From Mactra quadrangularis (taxonomy: Eukaryota; Mollusca; Bivalvia; Venerida; Mactridae), in contig CM046295.1 of the NCBI GenBank assembly GCA_025267735.1, positions 6,657,270-6,721,269 on the forward strand: 64,000 nucleotides of DNA, read 5' to 3'. The notes under the pieces are model-generated. The model searched no databases and was not told the origin of the DNA. It saw only the letters and a program-made list of their open reading frames with translations. Positions 42,439 to 57,400 of this stretch are shown piece after piece. A program made the position numbers and the translations under genes. Numbering within the stretch: position 1 is the first letter of the stretch; each line of letters starts with the position of its first letter.

Positions 42439-45400
42439 ATGGAGGTTTATATTGAACACATTGCTACAGCGGACCTTCCAGCTTGGGACAGTTTTTGTGT
42501 GTTAGGGGTTGGACCTATCGTAAAATGCTCAAATCCCCCTCCCCCAGTGGCAACAATGTCCACTGTAAATATTGGCTTCAGGAAAAAGCAAAAGAGTTCT
42601 GCTAAAAAGAAATTGGATAAATCTGATCATGATTATGAATTGCCAAGAGGTATGCAAACGCCTAGAGAAATCATTGTGGAAGAAATAGTGAATGGTGTTG
42701 TGATTATTAAAAAGTTTATAGAAATTGAGGTGAAACATTTTTCAACTGATGACAGTCCTGATGTGAGTAGTTGTAGCCCATGCTCAAGTAGGTCAAATCA
42801 GACAATTGACCTTGATAGTGATAGATTTGACCTTGGAAGTGATAGATATGACATTGACACTTCAAGTGAGGCTGATAACGAAGCCTTGATAAACGAAATG
42901 AAATTTCGACTTGAAGAACTACTTGGAATACCTAATGAGCCTAGATCAACGATTCTAATCTCCGAAGAAGCTCTAACAGGGCCTGAGTTTGACACTGATT
43001 GTAAATCAAGCAGTGTTTCTAACAATGGATTTAGTTTAGTGTTTGATAGTCTATCTGATGACGTTTTTGAGACAGAGACGGACAAATCTGGAAGTCTTAA
43101 AGATTTGTCTATAACTTGTAGTGTACATAAGACTAAAGACAGAAATGCTGGAACTGAATTCGGAAATAAATCAGGTGATATTCGTTTACCAACTCATCGA
43201 AGTTTAGACTCAGATATAACATCCCATACCATATCATCGGAAGGTAGTAGTTTTGCCCTTTGGACTTTGTTTGGCTCCGAAAGTGGAGTTGATCGAACTG
43301 AACAGTTTATTCATTTGACTAAAAGTGGTAGTTTTGATCAAAAGAATGGTAAAACTTTAGTATCTGATGTTGAAAGTGGTAGTGGGTCAAACTCAAGCTC
43401 ACCTGGTGACAATAGTGAAAATAAATTTTCAAAATCCAACAGGGGAGGTTCAAATTCAAGTCAAAAACAGTGTGAGAATGAAATACAATCTAATAGTATG
43501 CATGTGTTAAGTGTGAACAATGGAAAGTTTGTTAAAGCTGAATCTGGGGTTGATATAGCAACTGATAAAAGTGAAGATGGTCAAACTTTTGATAATTTAA
43601 ACCATGTTCAAGGTCATGGTGACTTTGGTGGCGTTGGAAATGGTTGCCGTCAGAAGAAAGATTTATATCTTAATAACTGTGAATTGAATATAAACACTAA
43701 TGATTGCAATGAAGACGAATCGGATGAGAGTGTAAGCGTTTCTGTTGATCTGGAAATTTGTGTTCGTGTGTCATTAAATGAAGATGCAGCTACACAGAAT
43801 GTAAACGACCTTAGGCCTGGTACTCCTGTCGTTACTGACCCTTGTGTACTAATTGCAAGAGAGATTGTTGAAAAAGTTCTGGCAGCGGCTCAGCCTTTAG
43901 TGGCTCAGTCAACGGACAAAGCTTTGAAACAAAGACGTGAGAAACCTCATTTGTCAGTGTACGATGCTGACAATGATAATTATGGAAATAGGGGTGGAGC
44001 TGGAGGGGGTGGGTCTGGAGGGGGCGGAGCTAGAAGATTTAGTGGTGGGAGTTACGGTTCAGAATTTAGAGACAATGACAATGATAATGACCTTGACGAA
44101 AGTCAGAGTGAGGGTTTCTTTGAACAATCAACAGATTGGGATGGACAGTCTGATGTTACGAGTTGCAGGGAACTTGGAACTCACACTGATGTCTCTGCGG
44201 CTACATCTTTAGAGAGAATACCGGGTGTAGAAAGCCTTAATTGTAGTAGTATTAATCTGAGAGATGAGTTTGAAGCTGCCTTTGATAGTAAATCTAATGA
44301 ATCAGTTGTTGATTTTGAAGAATTTCAGAATGAGTTAAGTGGTCCATCCCATAGAACTTCAGAAGGAACAAGTGACGTAATGCATTCAAGCAATGTTGAA
44401 ATTACTGATGGAAATGATTTAATGTATTTGAGTGATAATGAAATTGGTGTTGATAATGAGCTTGATAAAACATTAGATAACAGTATTGAACATGTTACAA
44501 CAATGGCTTGTGATGTGATTGAAGAGGAAGATGAGGAATTCGAATGTTGTAGTGAAAGTTTTGAACTTGACTTTCCCAAGTTTGATATTACAGAGCAACC
44601 TTATAATGTATACTTTACTAATTATCCACATGTAAGTGTTCTATCTACCGTTATGGAAGAATCGGAAAGTAATACTACTACTGATTCTAATGGTACCAAG
44701 GATACCAAGAATGATAGAAGTTGCTATGGTGATAATAAAAAGATGGATAGAGTTTGTTTTGGTGGTGTTATTAAGGCAGACGAATGTTTCTATAGTAACG
44801 ATGACACCACTGAAACTGCGGCTTTTGGTGATGATGTGGATACTGGTGAAACTTCTGATGGTTTAACAGTTGAAGTTGGACATCATACATATAAATATGA
44901 TGACGATGATGAAGATGTTGGTGTTGTTGCTGTTAGAATTAATGATGATTATGGTGAAAATGATGATGGCAATGATGATGAGAATTATAGACTTGAAGAT
45001 AAATTCTCTGCAGAAGAGGTTGAAAAAGTTCTTAATGATTTAATTGAAGAAATCACTATGAATGTTGGAGAAGGTAGTGAACAGCCTAGTGCCATGGCAA
45101 TTATTATAGATGAAAATGATATGAATGCTAAACCTTCTTTTGAATACATTGAACTTACTGATCCTGACCACTGTGATGTTAATGTTCTTCTTAGTGAAGT
45201 CTTAGAAAAAGTTACACAAAATATGGGTGATGAAGATGAAAAGGACGAAACTGAACCACATCCATTGGCTGTCATAGTAGATGATGAAAGTTTTCAAAAT
45301 GGAAATAAAAGTTTATCGGAAGCTGTGTTGGGTATCAAGCCTCGAGATGACTTAGATCTAGTAATCATTGCACATCAGGAGTCTGAAGACAGTGATCTTG

Positions 45401-48400
45401 GTCTAGATGACTCCAGAGGCTTGGACAGTAGTGATGATTATATTACCTGTGTTAGCAGTGAGGATGAATATCATTATCCCGCTACTGATAAAGAAGATGA
45501 TGATGGTAACCATGACAACGATGATGTTCACTTTGAAGATACTAATACTGAATTTACTGAGGCATCTGATAATGGTGATTGTGGAAACGGCAATAATGGA
45601 GGAGATAAGTTAGTCTCTGTTAAACATGTAAGTGAAAAGGATTCGAAAATACTTATGCTTGATAGCGATACCGAAGCAAAATACGATTCAATACACAAAA
45701 GCCATGAATTCATGGAAACAACAGATGTTTCTATGGAGAAAATGGATGATAACAATATATCTATCGAGAAACCGGATGATGACAATGTTTCCATGGAGAA
45801 AGTGGATGATAACAATGTATCTATCGAGAAACTAGATGATGATAATGTTTCGATGGAGAAACTGGATGATGATAATGTTTCCATGGAGAAACTGGATGAT
45901 AACAATGTTTCCATGGAGAAAACAGATGATAACAATGTTTCCATGGAGAAACTGGATGATGACAATGTTTCCATGGATATTAACAATGTTTCTATGGAGA
46001 AACTGGATGATGACAATGTTTCCATGAAGAAAATGGATAATAACAATGCTTCCATGGTGAAACTGGATGATAACAATGTTTCCATGAAGAAAATTAATGA
46101 ATACAACGTGTCCATTGATAAACTAGATGAAAATGTAGACAATGGTGAAGAAGATACTGAAACACATGAGAAAACTGATATTGCAACTGACAAACCGTCT
46201 GAGATGGCCAATAAGATTGCAAATGATGAATTGTCAGAGAAAGCCGCTGACATTGCAACTGATGAATTGCTGCATGTGGACCAGACAGAGATAGGTAATT
46301 CTGAAAATGTCAAGGAGAATGAGGACATGGTTAGAAATACTGATGAAATTAATGATACAAACAGTTATTGTGTTGAAAATGAAATTGATATGACAGAACA
46401 AACCTACGAAGAAACTGTTATCAATATGTCAGACGAAAATAACTTCTCAGCTTATGAAGATAAGTTGACTGGTATTGTAAAGAACCATTCAATGGATATA
46501 CCACTAGCGATTAATAGTGAAGAATATGATTCAAATGGAGACAATTACACAATTGTTAAAGATAATGTTTTCAAGTCTCCAGAAAGTAACAATGACTTTT
46601 CTTTAAACCAGAGCACTGAACCAATAATGGAGATTAATCAAAATAATGAAGGAAATGTAAGATCAGATAATGAAAATGACAAAGTAAAAATAGATGGGAA
46701 ACATGATGATGCTATGTCACATGACACTGTGCTAATCAAAGAGGCTGCTGAAGTAAACATATGCTCAAATGATACAATCATTGAGAACAGCACTTTAGAG
46801 AATGAGGGTATAGATGTTGATAGAAACTCGAATGAAAAACTGGAACCAACTACAAATGATTACACTGATATGCTTGAAAACTTATCTGAAAATGAAGATA
46901 CAAGTACTGGGTTTATTACTGCTTCGAGTTCATATTTTGAGTTTGAAAATGCAGGCAGTAACATATATACTGATATTAAAATTGAAACATTGGCTGAAAT
47001 AGACATTGAAGCTGAAGATATGAGTAAAGCAGATCCAAATAAACCTGATATTAATGAAGAATCATTTGATATTGAAAACAGTGATAGCAAAGATAAAAAG
47101 AGTGATTTTGATAAAATGCATGGTGAACCTAATGAAACACAAACTACTGAGACACACATTGAGATTGCCGAAACACTTGTTGTGACTGATGAAAATCCGA
47201 AGGACAAAACACATGCTGAAAATGATGCGATAGTAAATGTAACCAGTGAAACATTTGTAGATGAAACAGAAGTTTATGAAACATCAGTGGAGGAAGCATA
47301 CATTGAAAAAAATGAAAGTCTCTCGGTATCCAATGAAACTGATGTTACTGAAACATCTGTGGAGATGATTGAAAACCCATTTGATAAAACACAAGATAAT
47401 GAAACCAAGTTTGATGAAGCTGAGTCTATTGAAACCTTAAATATGACTGTTGAAACACATATTGATAAAACCAATGTTGATATAAATCCAGGAGAAGAAA
47501 CATCAGTGGATGACACCCCAGTAGATACTGAGGTAATGCAAGTTAATGAAACACATGAATTTGCTACCCTAATTGGTATGGATGATACACTGCTTGTAAC
47601 CAATGAAATACCAGTTTTCAAAAATGAAAGATATTTAGATGAACTACAATTTGATGAAACCATAGCAGATGAGATGTCATTTAATAAAACACCAGTAGGC
47701 ATTGATGCATCTATCATTGGTGTAACTCCAATTGACAAAACACCAGTGATTACCGATGATACCGAAGGAAATAAAACACAAATGGAGACTGTCAAAACAC
47801 CAGTGGTGTCTGGTGTAGCACAAATAAGTGAAACATCAGTGGAGACTGATGAAACTCCAATTGATGAAACCCCCGAAATCACTGATGAAACACTGATTGT
47901 GACAGATGAAAAACATATCGATAAAACACAATTTGATAAATCACCAGTAGTCACCGATGTAACACAAGCAATTGAAACACCAATTGATGAAATATTGGTA
48001 GTCAGTGATGAAACACTGGTGGTGACTGATGAAGAACATGTTGATAAAACACCATTTAAGGAATCCCCAGTATTCATTGATAAAACACATGTAGATGTCT
48101 CACCAATTGATGAAACACCAGTAGTCACTGATGAAACATTGGTGGTGACTGTTGAAATGCAAGTGGTCACTGACGATGAAAAACAAGTCATTAAAACATC
48201 CATTGATAAAACGCCAGAAGTCACTAGTGAAACATCAGCAGTCACTAACAGAATACAATTTGATGAAGTTCCAATCAATGAAACACCCATGGTCACTGAT
48301 GAAACACCTGTTGCTGAAACACCAATTAATGAAACACTGCTTGTCACTGATGAAACACAGGTATTTACTGATGTAATAGAAGTTGATAAAATTCCAATTA

Positions 48401-51400
48401 ATAAAACACCCGTGGTCACTGATGAAATACAAGTTGATGAAACACCAATTGATGAAACTCTGAAAGTCACAGATGAAACACCTGTAAGTGAAACACACGT
48501 AGTTACTGATGAAATACAAGTTGATGAAACACCAATTGATAAAACAGTGGTAGTCACTGATGAAACACATATAGTTACCGATGAAAAACAAGTTAATGAA
48601 ACACCAATTGATGAAACACCAATTAATGAAGCACCAGTAGTCACTGATGAAATACCTGTAGTTACTGATGCAATACAAGTTGATAAAACACAAATTGATG
48701 AAACTACAGTAGGCACTGATGAAACAGCAGTAGTTACTAATGAAATACAAGTTGATGAAACACCAATTGATGAAACACTAGTAGTCACTGATGAAATTCA
48801 AGTTGATCAAACACCAATTGACGAAACACCGGTTGTTACTGATGGAATACAAGTCAATGAAACACCAAGTTATGAAACACAGATAGTCACTGATAAAACA
48901 CTGGTGGTCGTTAGTAAAATACAAGTCAATAAAACACCAGTTGATAAAACAACTGTAGTCACTGATATAACACTGATAGTCACTGATGAAACACTGGAGG
49001 TAACTGATGAAACACTGGAAGACACTGATGACACACCTGTAGTCACTGACGAAACACTGGTGGTCACTGATATAACACTGAATGTCACTAATGACACACC
49101 AGTGTTCACTGATGAAACACCGGTAGTCACTGAAGAAACACTTGTAGTCACTGATGAAACACCGGAAGTCACTAATGAAACACCGGTAGTCACTAATGAT
49201 ACACTGGTTGTCACTGATGAAACACTGGTAGTCACTGATGAAACAATGGTAGTCACTGATGAAACAAAGGTAGTCACTGATGAAACAATGGTAGTCACTG
49301 ATGAAACAATGGTAGTCACTGATGAAACACTGGTAGTCACTGATGAACCAATGGTAGTCACTGATGACACACCGGTGGTCACTGATGACACACCGGTGGT
49401 CACTGATGAAACACTGGAAGTAACTGATGAAACACTGGTAGTCACAGATGAAACACCGGTGGCTACTGATGAACCACCAGTGGTGACTGATGTAATAAAA
49501 GTCAATGAAACACCAATTAATGGAACAATGGAAGTCACTGATGATATACTGGCAGTTGATGATGAAATACAAGTCAATGAAATACCAATTGATGAAACCC
49601 TGGAAGTCACTAATGAAACATCGGAAGTCACTGTTGAAACACGGGTATTGACTGATGAAGAACAAGTCAATGAAACACCAATTGGTGAAACAGTGGAAGT
49701 CAGTGATGAAAAATCTCTGGTCAATGACGATGAAATACAAGTCAATAAAACACAAATTGATGAAACATCGAAAATCACTGATGAGACACTTGACATCACT
49801 GATGAAACGCAAGTGGTCACTAATGAAACATCTGAAGTCACTGATAAAACTCAGGAAATCACTGATGAAACGCCGAAGGTGACTGATGAAAAACTAGTAA
49901 ATGAAATACCAATTAATGAAGCACTGGTGGTTACTGATAAAACACCGACAGTGATGACTGATGAGACACCAGTGGTCATTGACGAAACACCCGAAGTGAC
50001 TGATGAAACACCGGAAGTCACTTATGAAACACTGGTAGTCACCGATGAAACACCGGAAGTCACTTATGAAACACTGGTAGTCACTGATGAAACACCAGAG
50101 GTCACTGATGAAACACTGGTGGTCACTGATGAAACACCAGAGGTCACTGATGAAACACTGGGAGTCACTGATGAAACACCAGAGGTCACTGATGAAACAC
50201 TGGGAGTCACTGATGAAACACCAGAGGTCACTGATGAAACACTGGTGGTCACTGATGAAACACCAGAGGTCACTGATGAAACTCCGGTGGACACTAATGA
50301 AACACTGGTAGTCACTGATGAAACACCAGAGGTCACTGATGAAACTCCGGTGGACACTAATGAAACACTGGTAGTCACTGATGAAACACCAGAGGTCACT
50401 GATGAAACTCCGGTGGACACTAATGAAACACTGGTAGTCACTGATGAAACACCTGTAGTCACTAATGAAACACCTGTAGTCACTGATGAAACACCGGTAG
50501 TCACTGATGAAACACCGGTAGTCACTGATGAAAAACTGGTAGTTACTGATGAAACACCTATGGTCACTGATAAATCACTGTTGGTCACTGATGAAACACC
50601 GGAAGTTACTGATGAAACACTGGTAGTCACTGATAAAACACCGGTGGTCACTGATGAAACACCGGTGGTCACTGATGAAACACCAGTAGTCACTGATGAA
50701 ACACCGGTAGTCACTGATGAAACACCGGTGGTCACTGATGAAACACCAGTAGTCACTGATGAAACAATGGTAGTCACTGATGAAACACTGGTAGTCACTG
50801 ATGAAACACCGGTAGTCACTGATGAAATACTGGTAGTCACTGATGAAACACTGTTGGTCACTGATGAAATGCTGTTGGTCACTGATGGAACACTGGTTGT
50901 CAATGATGAAACACCGGTGGTCACTGATGAAACCCCAGTAGTTACTAATGAGACCCTGGAAGTCACTGATGACACACCCATGGTCACTGATGATACACAG
51001 GTGGTCACTGATATAACACTGGAAGTCACTGATGAAACACCAGTGGTCACTGATGAAACACCGATGGTCACTGATGATACACCAGTGGTTACTGATGAAA
51101 CACTGGTAGTTACTGATGAAACCCTGGAAGTCACTGATGACACACCAGTGGTCACTGATGACACACCGGTGGTCACTGATGATACACCTGTAGTTACTGA
51201 TGAAACCCTGGAAGTCACTGATAAAACCCTGGAAGTCACTGATAAAACACTGGTAGTCACTGATCAAACACCAGAAGTCACTAATGAAATGCTGAATGTC
51301 ACTGGTGAAACACCGGTGGTCACTGATGAAACACTAGTTGTCACTGGTGAAATACAAGTCAATGAAACACCAATTAATGAAACACTGGAAGTCACTGACG

Positions 51401-54400
51401 ATGAAGTACAAATCAATGAAACACTAGTTGATGAAACACCTGAAGTCAGTAATAAAACACTGGTGGTCATTGATGAAACATCGTTGGTCACTGACAATGA
51501 AATACAAGTCAATAAAACAGTTGATGAAACATTGGAAGTGTTTAATGAAACACCGGTGGTGACTGACAAAATACAAGCTATTGAAACATCAATTGATGAA
51601 ACATTGGTAGTTGTTGATGTAACACCTGTAGATGAAACACCAATAATTGAAACAGTGGTAGTCATTGATGATACACATGTGGTGACTGATAAAATACAAG
51701 TCTATGAAACAGCGTTTGATAAAACATTGGTTGTCTCTAATAAAACACATGCAGTGACTGAAGAATCACCAATAAATGAAACTCTGGTTGTTACTGAAAT
51801 GCAACCTGTTGATATAAGAGTTGAATACTTTGAAACACAACCTGTTGAAATACAACCTGATGAAACTACTGAAACACAACCTATTAAAACACAACCTGTT
51901 GAAACGCAACCAGATGAAACACAACCTGTTGAAACACAACCTGTTGAAACACAACATGATGAAACACAACCTGTTGAAACACAACCCGTTGAAATGCAAC
52001 CAGATGAAACACAACCAGATGAAACACAACCAGTTGAAACACAACCTGTTGAAACACAACGTGATGAAACACAACCTGTTAATACAGAACCTGTTAAAAC
52101 ACATCCTGATAAAACACAGGATGTTGAAACACAACCTGATGAATCAAAACTTGTTAAAACATATGTTGAAACACAACCTGTTATGACACCACCTGATGAA
52201 ACTGTTAAAACACTACCTGTTGAAACACAAACTGGTGAAGCACAACCAGATGAAACTGTTGAAACACAACCTGGTAAAAATGTTGAAACTGTTGAAACAC
52301 TATCTGTTGAAACAGAATCTGTTGAAACACATCCTTATAAAAAAAATCCTGATGAAAATCCTGATGAAACATATGTTGAAGCACAACCTGGTGAAACACC
52401 TGTTGAAACTCTTGAAACACAACCTGATGAAACGCCAGTTGTTACCAAAATTGATGAATCACAGGTTGAAATTGTTGAAAGACAACCTTATAAAACATGT
52501 ATTGAAATAAGTAAAATAGTGAAGGAAAGTGATGCTGAAGATCATGGACATATTGTTGATGTGATAAATGTTGTGAATGGTCTAAAGAGTAGTGGTTCAG
52601 TAGATCACACAGAGATCACAGTGTCTTGTGAAGAAACAAGCAAAGTGGATAAACGTGATAAAAAGTCTGCACTTATTGATGCAAGAAAAGAAGATGCTAG
52701 TGATAAAATAGTTGGTAATGATTTTGATACTACGAAAGATGCTGGTCAAATGTCTGATAAAGCTGACGATTTTGATAGTGATGAAATAGTTGGGACTGTT
52801 CGTGATACTACAAAAGAAGCTGGACTAACTGCTGCTAAAGCTGAAGTTTGTGATAGTTTATCAGATAATTCTAAGGTTAATGATGGGAGTAATGATGCTA
52901 GTAGTGTTAACAGTACTGTTTACAAAAAAGATGTAAATAGTGTTGGTGATTCTGGTTCCAAGAAAAGTAACAATGCTAATTCTAATACTAAAGAGGAAAG
53001 CAAAAGTGCTGATTCTGGTTCCAAGAAAAAACTTAAAGCCAGAAAATCAAACTCTGAATCTATTGAGTATAGGAGAAAAGATTCCAAGAAAAGTGTTGAT
53101 TCTGTATCTGGATCGCAGGACAGTGATATCTTTGGGGATATAGATACCAATATGATTGGTTTAACAAAAGATGAGGTCAAGAGTGAAGTCACTAGATACA
53201 CCAAAGGAAAACCTAAGAGGGAATCAACCGACGTCAAAATGGTTGAGTCTACATATATTTTCTCTAATCAACAGCTCATTATTGTTATCAGTGAGGAGGC
53301 AAGTCATAGCAAACCATCCACAAGCAGTGGTAAGAAAGTAGCTGAGGTTTCATTTGATGAAAGTGCTGGTTTACATTGCATTAAAACTGCTTATGACAAA
53401 CATGCAGTAAGTAAGAGTAAAAAGCCCACTAGTATTAAACATGAAAGTGGTTCTACATCGACATCTTCATCTTCTTCCAAGTCAAAAAGGAAGTCATTGA
53501 AATCGCTTAAGAAACAGGAAAGAAATTGCAATATGGAAGAAAGTCCTTTATCTGATATTGATAAAGGAAAAGTGAAGGAGCGCCCATCTTCATCACGAGG
53601 TATGGAACCTCATCTTAAGACAGACAAAGAGCATCTCATTGTTGAAAAGTCTGAAGTTATTGATAATAGTTTTGAAAGTCCTTCGCTTCTTCCTGTTATT
53701 GAGTCACCCGATGAAGAGATTGTTAATGTTGATAAAATGGTCATTGGATCAAATAATATAGGTGAGGGAATATCATCCGATGGCTCTATTTCTGAATCTG
53801 GGTCAGATGGTGTGATTTCTGAATCTGGGTCAGATGGTGTGATTTCTGAATCTAGGTCAGATGGTGGGATTTCTGAATCTAGGTCAGATGGTGTGGTTTC
53901 TGAATCTAGGTCAGATGGTGTGATTTCTGAATCTGAGTCAGATGGTGTGATTTCTGAATCTAGGTCAGATGGTGTGATTTCTGAATCTGGGTCAGATTGT
54001 GTGATTTCTAAATCTGGGTCAAGTAGTGAAATTTTTGAAACTAAGTCAGTAGTTGAAATTTGTGATACTGGGTCATATGCGGCAATTTCTGAAAGTGATG
54101 TTGATATTGAACATACTCAATGTGATAAAGATATCAATGATACAATGGTTATGATGTCTTCTGTTGGAAATGTGAATGACTCAAATACCATTTCTGTTGT
54201 TAACAATGAAGATAAAGACAATGACAATGATGATAAAAGTGTGAAGAACGATGAGGAAATTATAGAAAGTGGAGATCTGTTTGTGCATACAGGTGATGAA
54301 GTACTAACAGAGGAGGATGGAATTGATGAAAGTGATACTGTTAAGACAGATGCAGCAATTAAAGATCCAGTAAATAATCTATCTATCAATTTTGAAGAGT

Positions 54401-57400
54401 TAAATGAAACTATACCTGAGTTAAATGATAGAAGGCAACAGATAGCAATTACAAATAATGCAACTGAGCTTAAGTCTGATTTTGAAGTACAAGTTAATGA
54501 TACAATTGTGGATAATAAGATTGATTTAGAAGAATTTGTTGAAAGAGATGATAAAAATAATGTAAAAGAATTTGTTGAAAGATATGATAAAAATGATATT
54601 GAAGAATTTGTTGAAAAAGATGATAAAAATGATAATTTTTCTCTAGCAAATTCTCATTGCTTAGAAAAGATGTGTGAAAGTTTTGTTGAAAACAATAAAA
54701 GTGGCTTTACTTTAAAAAATGATGAACAAACTTTACTTTTAACTGAAGTAATTGCTAAAAGTGAAGATAATGTTGAAAGCGTGACTGGAGCATCAAATGA
54801 AGATTACGCTAGTGATGTAAATGTTCATATTGATGATAATACAACAAGGGAACAAGGAAATGATAAAGTCAGTGAAATTGGTGTTAATAGTGGTGATAAT
54901 GTTACAAGTGAACATGAGAATGACACTGTTAGTGATATTGGTGTATGGAAAGCACCCAGAAACATCTTGCCAACAGGTACAAGTACAAAAAGATTGTGTA
55001 GAGCTAGGAGTATAATGGTCAGTGATGCTAATATGAAATTTGGCGGATTACAACGTAAACCAAGCCTTTCACAAATATGTCGTACTTCTTCAGTTTATAA
55101 GGCTGTGGAAATGAGCTACGAGTCTCAAGATTTGTCTTTTGATCGTACTGATACCATTGAGCGTGCTTTGAATGACAACTTTGAGAAGCGTGGATCTCCT
55201 CAGTCCACTATTTATGATAATGTTGAAGATGAGGACGATGATTGGGATGTTGACATGGATTCTTTAAAAAACAAAATTACCATCCTCTCTAATGTAATTG
55301 GAGAGACAAATTGTAAGATACTGTTACCTCAGAATGCCATTGACAAAGGACTTGATGGAGCAAGCTTTTCTCTTGATGAGAATAGATCAGAATCACATGA
55401 TTATTTACAAACCTCTTTGGAAGCAGAGGCGAACAACTGTGACATTAAGGCATGTGAAGATTCTACAAATGTTGAGTTTGATGAAGAGTCTACTGCAGTA
55501 TCTGATGTTGAAGCAATAGAAGAAGTAATGGAAGGAATTAATTTGAAGGATGAGGATAATACTAATGAAGAAGCCATTAATGCTGATAAAACTGAAGATA
55601 ATAAAGAAGAAAATTTAGTATATGTTTATATGACAAATTCTCAGACTGAAGAGGTAAAAATTGATGATGTTGTTGAGACAAAAATAGAGATAAATGTAGC
55701 TGAAAAGACAAATGTAGACATTGTTGATTTGACCTCTGAGGTAGAGGAAGATATGAGTAAAGTTGTTAAGACTGAAGTAGAAATAAATAATGATACTGCT
55801 GAGTCAAATGTTGAAATATGTGAGGATTTTAAGACAGAGGAGGTAGAAATTGATAATTGTGTTGAAACGAAATCAGATGTGAATGTAGCTGTAAAAATTG
55901 ATTTTGACAATGTAATGGCTGGTGACGTAGAAAGCAGTGAGGCTACTAAGGATGAGGTAGAATTAATTGAGAATGTTAAGAAGGAGGCAGAAGCAGAGAA
56001 TTGTCAGCCTGTCACAGGAGAGGGTACATTTGGAGAAGTACAAAGTAATGAAAGCGCGACCGGAGAAGTACAAAGTAATGAACATGCGATTGGAGTAATA
56101 AAAAGTAATGAGAATGTTGACATCAGTAAGGCTTGCATAACAGAAACAGAAATCATTGAGGGTGTGGAGTCTGATACCAAAATGAATGAGACTCCTAAAA
56201 CAGAGGTTGTGGTACAAATCATGGTTGCTGAAAAACCAGAAATCAGTGAGATAGTGACATATGATGATGATAATGTAGACCCACTAAAGACAGATGTTGT
56301 GGTTGAAATATATGAGACTACTGATGAGAAGGATGAAATAGATGAAATTGCAAAGAATGAAGTTGTGGAAGAAATAAATGACATTACAAAGACTGAAGAA
56401 GAAATCAAAGAGATTCATAATAATGAGGGACACATGAATGAGGTCTCTTTAACTGTGGAAAAAAACAATGAATCAACTAAAACAAATGCTGATAATGAAG
56501 TCAGTGGGGATACAACTAAAATGACTAATTTAAATGCTTATAAAAATACTGAGGTTGAGATGAATGAGATTACAAAGACAGGCGCTGAGGGTGACATGAA
56601 AAAGGCTATGAACATTGAGGCTGAGGAAATTGCTTTGGCAGGGGAAGTAATCAATGAGGTTACTAAATTAGAAACTGAAAACTGTGATGTTTATGAGACA
56701 GATAGTGAAAAAGGAAGCATTGAAATTGCAAAGTCTAAGATTAAGGGAGAAGTTGATGAACCTGTTGAAACAGAGCCTGAAGGTGCTACCAGTGTACGAT
56801 TTGAGACTATTAAAATAGAGGACAAGAATGTTACAAAATATACTGAAGAAAAGGCAGATATACATATCTCTAAGTTTGATCATATTGCTAACAGTACCCA
56901 AGAGCTTGATGATAAGGGTAAACCAGCAACAAATGTAATAAGTTTGGAAGAAGAAAGATATCCTGAGCATCAGCAAACTTTAAATATAGATGTAGAAAAA
57001 ACTGCCGAGGATAAAACTAAAGCCAGTACTAGCATTTTAGTAGAACAGAGTGATGATGCACTGCTTGAAGATGACTCTAGATATTTTCCTAATGAAAGGG
57101 TTGAGGAAGGTCATGTACAGAATGAAGATCAGTTTTCAGTGCCTGATCAGAGAGAAGTCAGCCACCCTAGAGTAGAAGTTATCTCTTATATTGAAGTGAT
57201 AGAGGCTACAAGTATTGATTCATTTGATGGGCTTTATTTAGGAGCACAGGTACAAGATGATGATGTTTTGCAAATAAATGGCAACGTAAACGCAGTAGCA
57301 ACTAATGTAAGGGCACAAGAAGTGGATGATAATAATTTACAAATGATTGACAATGAAAATGCATTAGACACTAACATAGGTGAAGTCGCTAAAGCTGGGA

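Noticed and set aside
50064..51260. Long minus-strand frame (VTTGVSSVTT-type) opposite the heptad repeats, and similar antisense frames at 45.5-49.8, 60.5 and 62.4 kb
   Set aside because: The repeat period is a multiple of three and its complement lacks stops, so several frames open together. Only the plus frame continues through the unique flanks.
48955..51340. CRISPR-like array
   Set aside because: Contiguous 21-bp coding units without unique spacers, in an animal genome.
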